NCBI GenBank assembly: GCA_008360955.1
Contig: LUCM01004827.1
Coordinates: 62,001 to 126,000 of the forward strand
Origin: Fasciolopsis buskii
Lineage: Eukaryota; Platyhelminthes; Trematoda; Plagiorchiida; Fasciolidae
Reading direction: 5' to 3'
Length of the DNA: 64,000 nucleotides
Shown piece by piece: positions 13,601 through 22,639 of the stretch. The notes below the pieces were generated by a model. That model was not told the origin of the DNA and made no database searches. It worked only from the letters and a program-made list of their open reading frames with translations. Both the position numbers and the translations under genes were made by a program. Numbering within the stretch: position 1 is the stretch's first letter; every line of letters begins with the position of its first letter.

Positions 13601-14615
13601 CAACAGTCGTGTCACCCGCAGAAGACATTAAGTGGAGTTTTAATATAATATATGGCGCAACATTATAACAGCTAGGTCACTGACCAACCCTATTTCTCGG
13701 TCGTTAAAGAACTTTTCTGCCTTGGTTAATTTAGAATTTTATGCCCCCTATCCCTGTCAAACCGAATCACACTAAAGTTTTGCGGATATTCTGGTAGTAC
13801 CTTTAAGTTGGTAGATTGCCTTGTATCTTCGTGCAATTTTCATCTCTTTCGCCTTCGACTGTTACCAGAATCTCAATTGGGATTTCCTAAAGTTAATGCA
13901 TAGAGCAGTAGCCACAGTCCGACAGAAAAGATCGGAGGGAGCTAAGCTCCGTTATCTCAGTTAAAGTGCTCAAACAAATATTTCATGATCGGCGAACCAG
14001 ATAGGCCTGATCCAACGGCTGGGAAGCAAAACATCTCAGATACTATACTGAATATTCTAGAATTTGTCAGTGAACCACCAAACAAACGTTACCTTGAGAT
14101 CCTTATTTGGTTGTACGGCGGTAGCAGGTGAAGTAATGTCAAACAGCGCTCCAGGACCCTCTTCGCTACTGCTCTTGGAACTCTAGGGCTAATTTGTCCT
14201 TTGGTACAACAAATTCCTCGGAAGAAGAATGAAGACACAATATGGATTCTCAGCCAGATAGAAACATGTTTCTCTTGTGCAGATCAAAATCATACAGCTT
14301 TTGGACAATCTTGTGTATAAAACATTGTCAGCTCGGTTGAAAGCCCAATTTTAACAAAGGCGCGCTTCTTTCTCAAATTTAAACTGCTGCAGCTCTCTAA
14401 CAGGAAAACCTGTTCACATACAATAATTGCCTTTTTTGTCTCTCTGATAGGCCAAGAACATCTTACTAACAAATGAGGAATTTTCATCCAGTAGTGGACT
14501 GTTGACACCTACACTGAAATTAGCCCGATTCAAGGTTCGGGCCCATTTTCACGATGCCATTCAGAGGCTATATGGAGAAGGCGAATTGTTGCCCAGCGCC
14601 AGAGGCGGTGTTTAA
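4434..14615 (+). CDS. ACSL: Long-chain-fatty-acid--CoA ligase (ACSL), C-terminal six exons
   Basis: The enzyme activates long-chain fatty acids (fatty acid + ATP + CoA to acyl-CoA + AMP + PPi), usually at ER or outer mitochondrial membranes. Six exons (4434-4651, 5946-6096, 7976-8140, 9030-9146, 11522-11887, 14451-14615) join in phase into 393 residues with GT..AG borders and a TAA stop. Visible motifs in order are PTVFTAVPRVL, LGGRVSAIVSASAAL, YGMTEL (A5), GWLRTGDIG (A7), IIDRCKSMFKLAQGEYIAPE (A8 and hinge, ACSL signature) and GLLTPTLK with the A10 catalytic Lys. FKLAQGEYIAPEK places it in the ACSL1/5/6 group. The family is about 700 residues long, so some 300 N-terminal residues lie upstream and were not found. 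Introns are about 0.9-2.6 kb. An IDRKK-type hinge is usual; here it is IDRCK. No AATAAA was noticed within about 300 bp of the stop. Confidence 0.93.
5946..6096 (+). CDS. ACSL: ACSL exon (GGRV region)
   Basis: This exon is 151 bp, from a CCAG acceptor to a GTAAGC donor. Its first base completes the AAG codon of the preceding exon. It encodes GIYDHKSLTDKLFFKKFRK and then ALGGRVSAIVSASAALDP, matching the family's F.K....LGGRVR.M..GAAP block. It ends in phase 0. Confidence 0.92.
7976..8140 (+). CDS. ACSL: ACSL exon (YG.TE motif)
   Basis: This exon is 165 bp, phase 0 at both ends, from a TTTTAG acceptor to a consensus GTGAGT donor. It begins VTETYGMTELTGGSTAIPLG, which contains the A5 motif that contacts AMP. 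It ends DNRGE, the start of the GE..RGP block completed by the next exon. Confidence 0.94.
8185..8255 (+). repeat. SINE-like tRNA-related remnant in ACSL intron
   Basis: Just after the YG.TE exon the plus strand shows a box A-like GGTCACATGGTCAAAATG. About 35 bases later there is a box B-like GGGTTCGAATTT, the spacing of a tRNA-type internal promoter. No intact cloverleaf or tail was seen, so it is at most a decayed SINE head. Confidence 0.35.
9030..9146 (+). CDS. ACSL: ACSL exon (RGP..GWLRTGDIG)
   Basis: This exon is 117 bp, phase 0 at both ends, from a CTCAG acceptor (preceded by a C-rich tract at 9009-9018) to a GTTAGT donor. It encodes VCFRGPCCTKGYYKDPENTK and then EDGWLRTGDIGQFNA. The Asp of TGD is the A7 residue that binds the ribose hydroxyls of AMP. 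Confidence 0.94.
11522..11887 (+). CDS. ACSL: ACSL exon (hinge and C-terminal subdomain)
   Basis: This is the largest exon, 366 bp and phase 0 at both ends, from a TGTAG acceptor to a GTGAGT donor. It encodes NGGLNIIDRCKSMFKLAQGE, then YIAPEKVEGIYLL and a FSVVVVLPDFTELRRSL segment equivalent to the family's LIAIVVPD block. A low-complexity Ser/Thr/Leu stretch (SLPNLSTSLGSLSDDEL) precedes the conserved helix ending LKGFEL. Confidence 0.95.
14451..14615 (+). CDS. ACSL: ACSL terminal exon with stop codon
   Basis: The acceptor CTCTGATAG at 14442-14450 is preceded by a T-rich tract. The exon joins in phase to give GFEL-AKNILL, continues SSSSGLLTPTLKLARFKV, and ends GGV followed by TAA at 14613-14615. 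PTLK matches the A10 motif carrying the catalytic lysine. The serine run replaces the usual SVENG-type sequence before GLLTPT. Confidence 0.9.
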   Translation, partial: AKNILLTNEEFSSSSGLLTPTLKLARFKVRAHFHDAIQRLYGEGELLPSARGGV

Positions 14616-14974
14616 ATTTACGTGGAAACATAATAGCGGTTTAATTTTGTCAAGGAAACACAAATGAAGTAAACAGTTTAAATGAGAACTTCAATCGTGG
14701 TTTATATACTTGCCCGACCTGCAGCCCAGCCTTTTACTCGCAGACCCATTGTGCCTTTTTTCAATTCACTACTACTATTATTATTATTACTATTTTACAC
14801 CCATTGTGGTGCAATTATATAATGGAATGACTAATATTGTTTTTGTCTTTCATCGCTGTCTGGAATTCTGGTTGGAAAACATATGTTCCCGTACCGCCTC
14901 ATCAATCAGGTAGAATATAGTTCACAGTCTTAGGAGATTTAATGTGAATCCCCAGACGATTCTTCACCCATTGT
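14616..14974 (+). other. ACSL 3' flank with short trinucleotide tract
   Basis: This is the downstream flank and probable 3' UTR of ACSL. It contains a short imperfect ACT/ATT trinucleotide tract at about 14766-14797. No canonical AATAAA polyadenylation signal was noticed and no other gene is visible. Confidence 0.4.
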
Positions 14975-15315
14975 CAACATCCAACTTGTCATTGAAAATC
15001 ATGGAGGCACTGTACAGCTGTTTCATCTTTGTTGCAACTCATCGGAAGCGCATATCACATTGCGCCGGAACTAGGACACAAACTCGGATGGAAGAGGAGG
15101 TCATATCTTGTAATGTTGGTGTCCGGTGGACAGTTAAAAGTTAACCCCACTAGCATAACAGCTGAAGCTTTGACTTGCAGTTGTTCGTCTCGGGTCTGTA
15201 TATCAATTTGGGAGCGGTGGATACGCATTACTTACGATTCCGAACAAGGATGAAATCACTATGCAGTGTACCCATGACTTTCAATGGCAAGTTGGGTATC
15301 GGCATTGTGCAAAGA
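14975..15315. repeat. Fold-back element, degenerate copy C
   Basis: The left part (GGCACTGTACAGCTGTTTCA near 15005) matches the left arms of the elements at 16.6 and 18.9 kb. The right part near 15240-15300 (GAACAAGGATGAAA, then TTTCAATGGCAAGTTG) matches their right arm in opposite orientation. The tRNA-like core is largely eroded. It is the most decayed of three loci sharing the same inverted-arm plan. Confidence 0.5.
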
Positions 15316-16561
15316 ATAACTTTGAAGGGAACAACCGTAATATTTTATGTAGATTCAATCTGTAACAGAGTGCAAACTCAGTCGACATTATGCCGGTGAA
15401 ACCTTGACAGAACTCTACTCCTGTTATTCCTCTGTCAAAAGCCATAAGCATTACCTGTCCACCGTGCCGCGACCAAAAATAGAAATTCAAACCTTCGAAT
15501 GCTCTTCATTCAACTAAGGACTAGAGAACGAAGACCATCAATGAGCACTGTTAACATTTTCTATTAACCTTTTATTGGTCTAGGTAAGAGACAGAGAATT
15601 GTATAATGGTTGTCAGCTGCGATGAACGGGCGTAGGTATTGTTTCGTGCAACAAAGAACTGATGTCATCTCAGAGGCAAACTTATGGCCTGCTTTGACAA
15701 CATCTTTGCCCAAAAAACTGGGTTTTTCAACTTGATTACCAAAGCTTCACTGAACAATAACATCTTCCCGTCTGTCGTAAAGCAACAAAAACTTAAAGGA
15801 TGGATAAGGGTTGCCATCAAATGTTCGTAATGGAAGACCGCCGGTCACGATCAGGCTCACTGATGGTTGAGCTTTGTGACACGAAGTTGACTAATCACTT
15901 GGGATTATGTTGTGACATACACTACTCTTCCAGTGAAAATGTCACCGAAAGCGGAGATGAACTGATTGATATACCTGACGTGAACCAAAATGTGAGCGCC
16001 GACTAGGTTCAAGCTGGTCCATGATAAGCCATCGGGTAGTAAGTAAGACACAAAGCTCCGCAGCTAAAAATGTGCAGTTTATGGCCGGACTGAGTTTATC
16101 GCGCGTGTCGTTGAGTAAACGATTGGTAACGAAAAAACCATTCTGATGCAAATGGGTTTTGTTGCTTAAAGAACTGGATCATTTTGAAGCCTACGGACAT
16201 GGATTCATAGCGCTGGGTAACATTTGTTCGAACAAAGTTTTCTTTTGGATGAACAACACTGAGTAAGCACACACATCTGGAGTGTTGCCCAAGAGTCCTT
16301 AATAGGCCATTGCCGTACCGGATGCAAAAGCGCATACACATCGCTCCAATTTGATCTTCTATGACTGGGGTATTGTACGATTCCATTCGGTCGCATCGTA
16401 AGTTCGCCATGCAGAAAGTTGAAACAACCATTACCTGTATGTCAAGGGAACGTGAAAAAATAGGATGAAACGGCAGATTCGTAAAATGCACAATAATTCT
16501 ATTCATCCAATGAGGGGTTGATGGAAGAACTTCAAGTTTTTAGTAGTAGGAAATAGAATAA
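15316..16561. other. Unassigned intergenic sequence
   Basis: The longest open frame is a 136-residue one on the minus strand (16096-16506). Its translation shows no recognised domain or convincing coding character. Nothing else is supported. Confidence 0.4.
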
Positions 16562-16689
16562 TTTCATAAAATAATTTAACATGTGATATCATCGCTCAAC
16601 TCACCATGAAGAAACCATCGAAGCACTGTACAGCTGTTTCATCCTTGTTAGGAATCATGAGCAGTGCATGTGGACCGCGCCCGAACTGG

Positions 16690-16757
16690 GACGCGAACCC
16701 GAACAAGGACGAACGATTCTGAGTCGAACACCTTAGCCATTACGCTACCGGGCAGGC
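16690..16757 (-). repeat. tRNA-Leu(CAG)-like sequence, left arm of copy A
   Basis: On the minus strand a box A-like GGTAGCGTAATGGCTAAGG is followed by GTTCGACTCAGAATCG. There CTCAGAA sits as a 7-base anticodon loop with CAG at the anticodon position and T33 before it. A box B-like TTGTTCGGGTTCGCG follows. It is tRNA-derived, not a functional tRNA: the acceptor and anticodon stems do not pair fully. Confidence 0.6.
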
Positions 16758-17084
16758 TCTGGACGATTTGGTCAAATTCACCAAATGATGTTGCACCTAT
16801 CGGTCACTGATTTGCACGGTTACTGTCCGCTAGCTCGGAGCGATCGATCCCTACTGATAGATGACTTCTGTGCAGGTAGCCTAAGTACGACGAAGGCTTT
16901 GGATATGACCTACAGAGCTTGATTACTTGTTACATTTTTGGTAGTATGAGATTGAATGGCCACTTGCAGAGAAGTCATCTATGAGTAGGGGTCGATCGCT
17001 GTGAGCTAACGGACAGTTACCGTGCAAATCAGTGGCGGCTAGGTGCAACATGATGTGGTGAAGAAGTTGAACAAACCGTTCAGA

Positions 17085-17154
17085 GCCTGCCCGGTAGCGT
17101 AATGGCTAAGGTGTTCGACTCAGAATCGTTCGTCCTTGTTCGAGTTCGCGTGCC
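17085..17154 (+). repeat. tRNA-Leu(CAG)-like sequence, right arm of copy A
   Basis: This is the plus-strand counterpart of the left-arm sequence. It starts GCCTGCCCGGTAGCGTAATG, has the CAG triplet at 17121-17123 within a CTCAGAA loop, and a box B-like TGTTCGAGTTCG. Transcription from these internal boxes would run outward through the arm to the element end. Confidence 0.6.
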
Positions 17155-17280
17155 AGTTCGGGCGTGGTGCCCATGCATTGCTGATGATTCCTAACAAGGG
17201 TGAAACAGCTGTACAGTGCTTCCGTGCATTCCTAATCGTCAGTTGAGCGGTGATATCACATGGTGAATTATTTCATGAAA

Positions 17281-18911
17281 ACTTCTAGTTTATTAGCAAA
17301 TTCAAAAGAGTGTCTTGTTCAGCGAGTCATCAGGTTTTTAGGGATCGGATCTATGGTATCCGCCAATCTTCGTTTATTGGGATCTTATGGGGTTCTCTAC
17401 CCTGCATGCAAACGGTCCTAAAGGCCATGTGACATTTCCATTTAACTGCAATTACATTTGGTGCAAGATGTAAAAGCATTGCAACAACCTGTGGCACAAT
17501 GACTTCTACATGCACAAAACTGGTACTACCGAGTGTGTGAAATTAAAAACCTGAGTTGAATGAGTGTGAACTATAAACACCTTCGTACAAGGCTATTCGA
17601 GGTGATTTTCAATAATTCCATTTTCGCGCCACCACCACTTCACTCAGCGTTTGTCAGCGTCATTGACTTTGTCCTGATTGCAGACTATTATCTGCATTCG
17701 ATTCACCATTATGGTGGGCAACGTTCCTGACGATGATCCCTAACAAACGGGATGAAATATTTCTTGCCTTGCTTCAAAACTTCCGGTAGGAAGCTGAGTA
17801 TTTGTCAGTCATAACTATTCATTCAGGAATCCAAGCAACTCATCTCCAACTAACTTTGATGGAAAGATCGGGAAGGTAATTAAATCCCAGGTGGACAGCA
17901 CTGTCAATGGAAGGAGCATGTAAAGCTAAGCTAATGTTTTGAGGCAGAAAGTAGCAATGAGCCAAGAATACAATATCGTGACAATAACAAAATTTATTTT
18001 ATATATATTGAATGTCTGCTTGACGAGTCTACGTGAAAGTCACGTGATGCAGTACGCTGCAACTTCGTGATAGTATGCGCAGGCAACCAGCCAGTAATTG
18101 TGGGATTAGGCGGTCACGAAAACCAAGCATTCCTTGAACGGAAGGCATTCCACCAACCAATATATATACATTTTTGAATATAAATACATAAATTATAGTT
18201 ACGACTTAAACATGTTGCCTAACTACTGTGGTTTTCTCATTGTCTTCGTCTACGTAACTTGGGTCGGAGACAATCCAGCTTCTTCTGGGCAATGGTGCCG
18301 TTCCATTATTTTGACTGGCCGAACCCCACATACCGATTTCAAACACGAATATTTCAGTCTACCTCCAAGATGGTCTCTGATTAAAAAAATAGGGAAACAA
18401 TCAAGAGGTTTTGCAAATCTGTCGAAACCGCTTTAAGAAACAGACTTGAAAGATTTTAGCGAGCAAATAAGTTCTCAAAGTTAATGGATCTAAGCTGGTT
18501 AAAAGGAAATGTGGAAGTGCATAAAATTGCTCGGATGCCGAAAGCAAGCTTTATAACTGCAATATTTAGAGGAACGTCTGGTAAACGCGTATTTTCGTGC
18601 TTTAGGAGACCGCTATTTGCAGTTCTGTGTTTTAAATTTATCGTCATTTGATGGCTGTGATCTTATGCGATGAAACTAAATGATTATATGGAATACTAAA
18701 GGACCCAACTGTTCGGTTTTTCTCACTGCAACAGCATATTCCCATGTGCGCTCTATGATATCTGAATGAATTTGCAGATTCCGTAAGTGAAATTATTAGT
18801 AGCACGAATTTGTAGCATGCATATTTTGCAACCATGACAACATAAACATAACGAAAATTACCTGCACACAAAGAATAAACAAATACGTAAAAGTGGCAGG
18901 CAACTGAGCGT
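17281..18911. other. Unassigned; short fragment of fold-back arm near 17.7 kb
   Basis: At about 17710-17755 the sequence GATGATCCCTAACAAACGGG followed by ATGAAAT resembles the GATGATTCCTAACAAGG/GTGAAAC block of the right arms. It may be a solo arm fragment. No gene was recognised in the remainder. Confidence 0.35.
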
Positions 18912-19413
18912 TTTCATTAAATAATTCACCACATGATATCATCGCTGAAGTCAGCATTAAGCACTGTACAGCTGTTTCACCCTTGTTAGGAATCGAGCAA
19001 TGCATGGGCACCACGCCCGAAATGGCACGCGAACCCGAACAAGGACGAACGATTCTGAGTCGAACGCCTTAGCTATTACGCTACCGGGCAGGCTGTGAAC
19101 GGTTTGTTGAACTTCAACACATGATGTTGCTTCTATCCGTCACTGATCTTCATGGTTACGGACTGCTGGCGCAGTGCAGTCGAACCCTACCGATATCGGA
19201 CCAATAGATGCAAGAACACGTGTTGAATTTGAACAAACCGTTGAGGCTACCCGGTAGCGTTAATGACTGACGCATTCCGCTCAAAATGATTCTTTCCGGG
19301 AGAGGTGCAGGTGAACTGCTCATCATTTCTAACAAGGATGAAACAGCTGTACGGTGTTGTCATGGTTTCTTAATGGCAAATTGAGCGATGATAGCACTTA
19401 GCGAATCATTTCA
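18912..19413. repeat. Fold-back element with tRNA-like arms, copy B
   Basis: The left arm (about 18912-19205) carries TTAAATAATTCACCACATG, ATGATATCATCGCT, GCACTGTACAGCTGTTTCA and the tRNA-like block. The right arm (about 19215-19413) is its inverse but has lost much of the inner part. It keeps GAACAAACCGTTGAGGC, a degraded tRNA-like block and AACAAGGATGAAACAGCTGT. The plan is the same as at 16.6 kb, with a different state of decay in each arm. Confidence 0.7.
19027..19093 (-). repeat. tRNA-Leu(CAG)-like sequence, left arm of copy B
   Basis: On the minus strand it is nearly the same as the two sequences in copy A: box A-like GGTAGCGTAATAGCTAAGGC, a CTCAGAA loop with CAG, and box B-like TTGTTCGGGTTCGCG. 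The partner block in the right arm (about 19247-19315) is degraded. Confidence 0.55.
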
Positions 19414-22400
19414 AAAAAGTATTTAGAAGGTTGCTGTTTGTATCATCCAGCAATCAAAGCATACTTATAAACCCCTCTTTTGTTCATCTTCATCAATGGA
19501 AGCACTCAATGTCAGGTGCAGAAACAACACCAAAAGAACGTTTGCAAACACTGAGGATCCATGTACATTTGTTTGTTATTTAGAGAGTTCGACAATTGAT
19601 ACTGGGTTGTTCCGAAATGTGCGAAACATTAGCTGCCTATTGTCAGCTTCATAAATTTGGTACCCGCTTCACGCTCATCAAAAAACGTTTACTCAAGCGT
19701 CCGAGTCTAAGAAAACCTATAATCTGATGTCATTCATCTCTCTATTCAACTTAACCATCTATTATCTACAAGATTAGGATGACCCGTAAACATTTATATT
19801 CTCGAGAATATCCTTAGACTACTCATTTCCAAGATTCCAGACAGAAAATCTAGTGGAGCTTTATTCCGTAAACACAAAAGAATTTTAACCCCATTCATTT
19901 CAACTTCCATTGGTAGTGTCCCAATATTTACATGCAAGTTTATTTACTAATGCTAACTAACTAAAATAGACAAAAAGCTCCCGCGACTGTGGAATGAAGC
20001 GAGTCTCGGCAAGGTAAACTTGACAGCAAATTCAGTGATGTACAGAAAGCAAATCAACTTGCACTACATTCTTCTTATAAGAAATTTAATTCCTTCCCGT
20101 TCTTTTATTTTGATTACAGGTTTTGTACAATCTTTATTTTCACTGTCTCATAAACTTGTTCAGCAGGCCTCACTTAGTTCAGCTAACACGTGATCCGCCA
20201 ATACGTACCAATTCCCGAACGATCGTCCTATTTCCCAAATTCCAAATATTCCCCTTGTGCACTTCATTGGGTTTCCAATCTCCGCGAGATATGGATCAGG
20301 CAGAACAAAGCTTCACAGTGCAAATTGGATGCCCCTTTATTTCCACCGTTACAACATTCTTGTCAGCCCCGCTCGGCTTTGCTGCATCACCTTTTTGTAG
20401 CTTTTATCGCTCCTTCGTTTGATTCCGTTGATTTTTAACTTTGTTTGAAAATAGGCCGGGGGCACCCCAATGGCATCAGTCGCAAAAATAGTTGACCTAA
20501 TGTTATCTACCTTCTGTATGAAATTTGATGTTGGGTGTAAGGACGCATACGGAACCGACACAGACCCCGAACCAAGCAACGGACGTGCATTACAGACTCA
20601 ATCAATATTAGTCAACAAGATAGAAAAAAAGTTTAATTAGCTTTTAAACTCAGTCGCATGTCTAACCATGACGTACACGTCAGCAGTAGTAAGCGCGATT
20701 TATCGTGCATTTATCCGTACAAGGATCATGCTAGCGTGAAATATTTCGTGAAGCAAGCGAGTAGTTCTGCCCCAGGACGTTCACCCGGCACTAGTCATCG
20801 GCTCCCTAATGTTGGGGAATCATTATCTTGCTCTATTACATTGCCAACTACGTCTTTGTAGCAAACACTGAGGATGGGGTCCCTACTAGGCAGTTCATTG
20901 TTTGGTCTAGTTTGGTTGGGTATGCTGCTCTATCAACAAACAAATTTATGGAATATGATGGACAGTCGATAAATTAGAAGAAAGATCCGAGACGAATGAC
21001 TTGAAAATGTGTCCGATGAATCAGAAAAAGGGAGCTATTCGGATTTCCTATTATTCTAGTTGGTTTTGGTCCACTGCCACTGCCATGAATACATGCAAAA
21101 GTTTGTTGCGTAAGCCTGAAAGTGTTTCAATTCTTGTTTTTTTTTCAAAAGAAAATATATAGTGCGTTTAAGACTATAAACAGCTGCCTTTTAGCAGTAA
21201 ATAGGATTATCCTTAAGCGGTTATCCGCTTTGCCTCTGTTGTCTGTCTGTTGCACTCAATATACGAATCTGCTTGAGTTGCTAAAGTCTTGGTTGACTAC
21301 CTAGAAATGAGTATGAGTTATGCATCCGTGTAGAATTAACAGTTGTGATTCAGGAAAACACTTTGTAGCTTTTCTTTGTTTGGATTCCATGTTGCAATAC
21401 ACGGGTAAATCTAGATCATCAGAATGTAAACGTTATGCATGCAGAAAACCACGAAGGTTTTGGGGTTTAGAGGCATCAGTATTCAGAACTGCTGTGAACA
21501 TGATTCAAAATGGCACGAGATTAAATAAAATTCAACAAACTAAAAGCCGTTGTCACCTGTGCAATCAGTGCTTATTCACATAATGCGATATACCGACAGA
21601 CAATAACGAGTACAACGAGTTGTTTTCATCACACTCAATTCACCGCATCAGTCGGAACACGAATAGAAAATACGAGGTTATAATTGGAACTGTGATTAAA
21701 CATTTTCCTTGAGGAATAGATAATCCACGAATTTGCTTGCATCTGGTCCATCGGTTGGGGTAGCCGCGATTTCATCGGAACGATTTCTCTGATCTGCTGA
21801 AGTATGTAACAGTACTGGGTATTGGCTCATCATAACCATTAATCTGGTCAAGAATTAACAGGCGCAACGATATTTCATTCATCTCGCCTATTCATAATCT
21901 GAGCAAAAATGCCGCGTGAGAAAGTCACGATAGATAAAATGAAACGGCAGACTAATCGACCAGGTAGTTTTGTCTTCAGAAAGCCAATATAAACGATTTG
22001 ATATTGTCTCGTAAGCGAACGCTTGTCTTCTCGACTTGGCTCTTCTCTTTAGCGTCAGTGGGAACAGAGTTGGAAGTGACTGTCGAATCGAAGGCAGAGT
22101 AGACATCATCTCCCCATTGTGCGTTTTGAAACAAAATATAATCCCACTTGACTCTGTGATAATAATGATAATAAAATAGTCGCGCCGACTCTCGTCGATT
22201 GCAACAACCCAAGGACTCGAATTTTCAACACACACTGAAGCAACAACCGTGGCGTGTTTGCAATTCTCCTTCTTTGGTTTGCAAGATCTTATTCGGCTAG
22301 TTTGTAGTCCCAAGCCAGTGCGAGCTGTATGGCACTCCGTCACGTTGTTTGCATGAAACGTAGTCGGAGATTCCTCAACGGCATCTGCCCGGAACACATT

Positions 22401-22629
22401 ATGTTTCTCACGCGCGCAATTTGAATGACTGCGATACATTGCTATTCTCGTTATTTCGTTGTTCTCTTCAGATATTTCATAGGATTACGGTCTCCGTTGG
22501 CAGCTATAATCGACTGGAAGTATTACTTTTTTAAAAACCGTTGGTTCTCAACATGTACTGGGATCGCGCACTGCTGTACCTCAGTGATCTTATCCATCTT
22601 CAAGAGGCACCTGTGCTGGTTGGCAGTTA
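19414..22629. other. Unassigned sequence before LINE
   Basis: Only short frames are present. The longest is a 183-residue minus-strand frame (21888-22439) with no recognised domain. It lies directly upstream of, and antisense to, the CR1-like LINE that follows, so it may overlap the LINE's 5' region. No supported gene was found. Confidence 0.35.
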
Positions 22630-22639
22630 GCGCCTAAAT

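Larger units (their letters stand above)
16562..17280. repeat. Fold-back element with tRNA-like arms, copy A
   Basis: Two arms of about 310-320 bp (16562-16880 and 16965-17280) are inverted repeats around a spacer of about 85 bp. The outer end reads TTTCAT[GA]AAATAATT, then CATGTGATATCA and CGCTCAACT on both sides (right arm read in reverse). Next come GCACTGTACAGCTGTTTCA, a TTGTTAGGAATCAT block and the tRNA-like segment, then unique arm sequence toward the centre. The arms are very similar but not identical. No transposase frame is present, so it would be non-autonomous: a fold-back or MITE-like unit, or a head-to-head SINE dimer. Confidence 0.75.

Noticed and set aside
16096..16506. 136-residue minus-strand open frame
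   Set aside because: No motif or homology recognised and composition looks random.
17085..17154. Functional tRNA-Leu(CAG) gene
   Set aside because: Boxes A and B and the anticodon loop are tRNA-like, but the stems pair poorly, the sequence lies inside an inverted repeat, and near copies occur in the other arms. It is a repeat head, not a tRNA gene.
21888..22439. 183-residue minus-strand open frame as a gene
   Set aside because: No recognisable domain, a run of isoleucines from a TAA/TGA-type repeat, no splice or start context, and antisense to a region adjoining the CR1-like LINE. Probably a chance frame.
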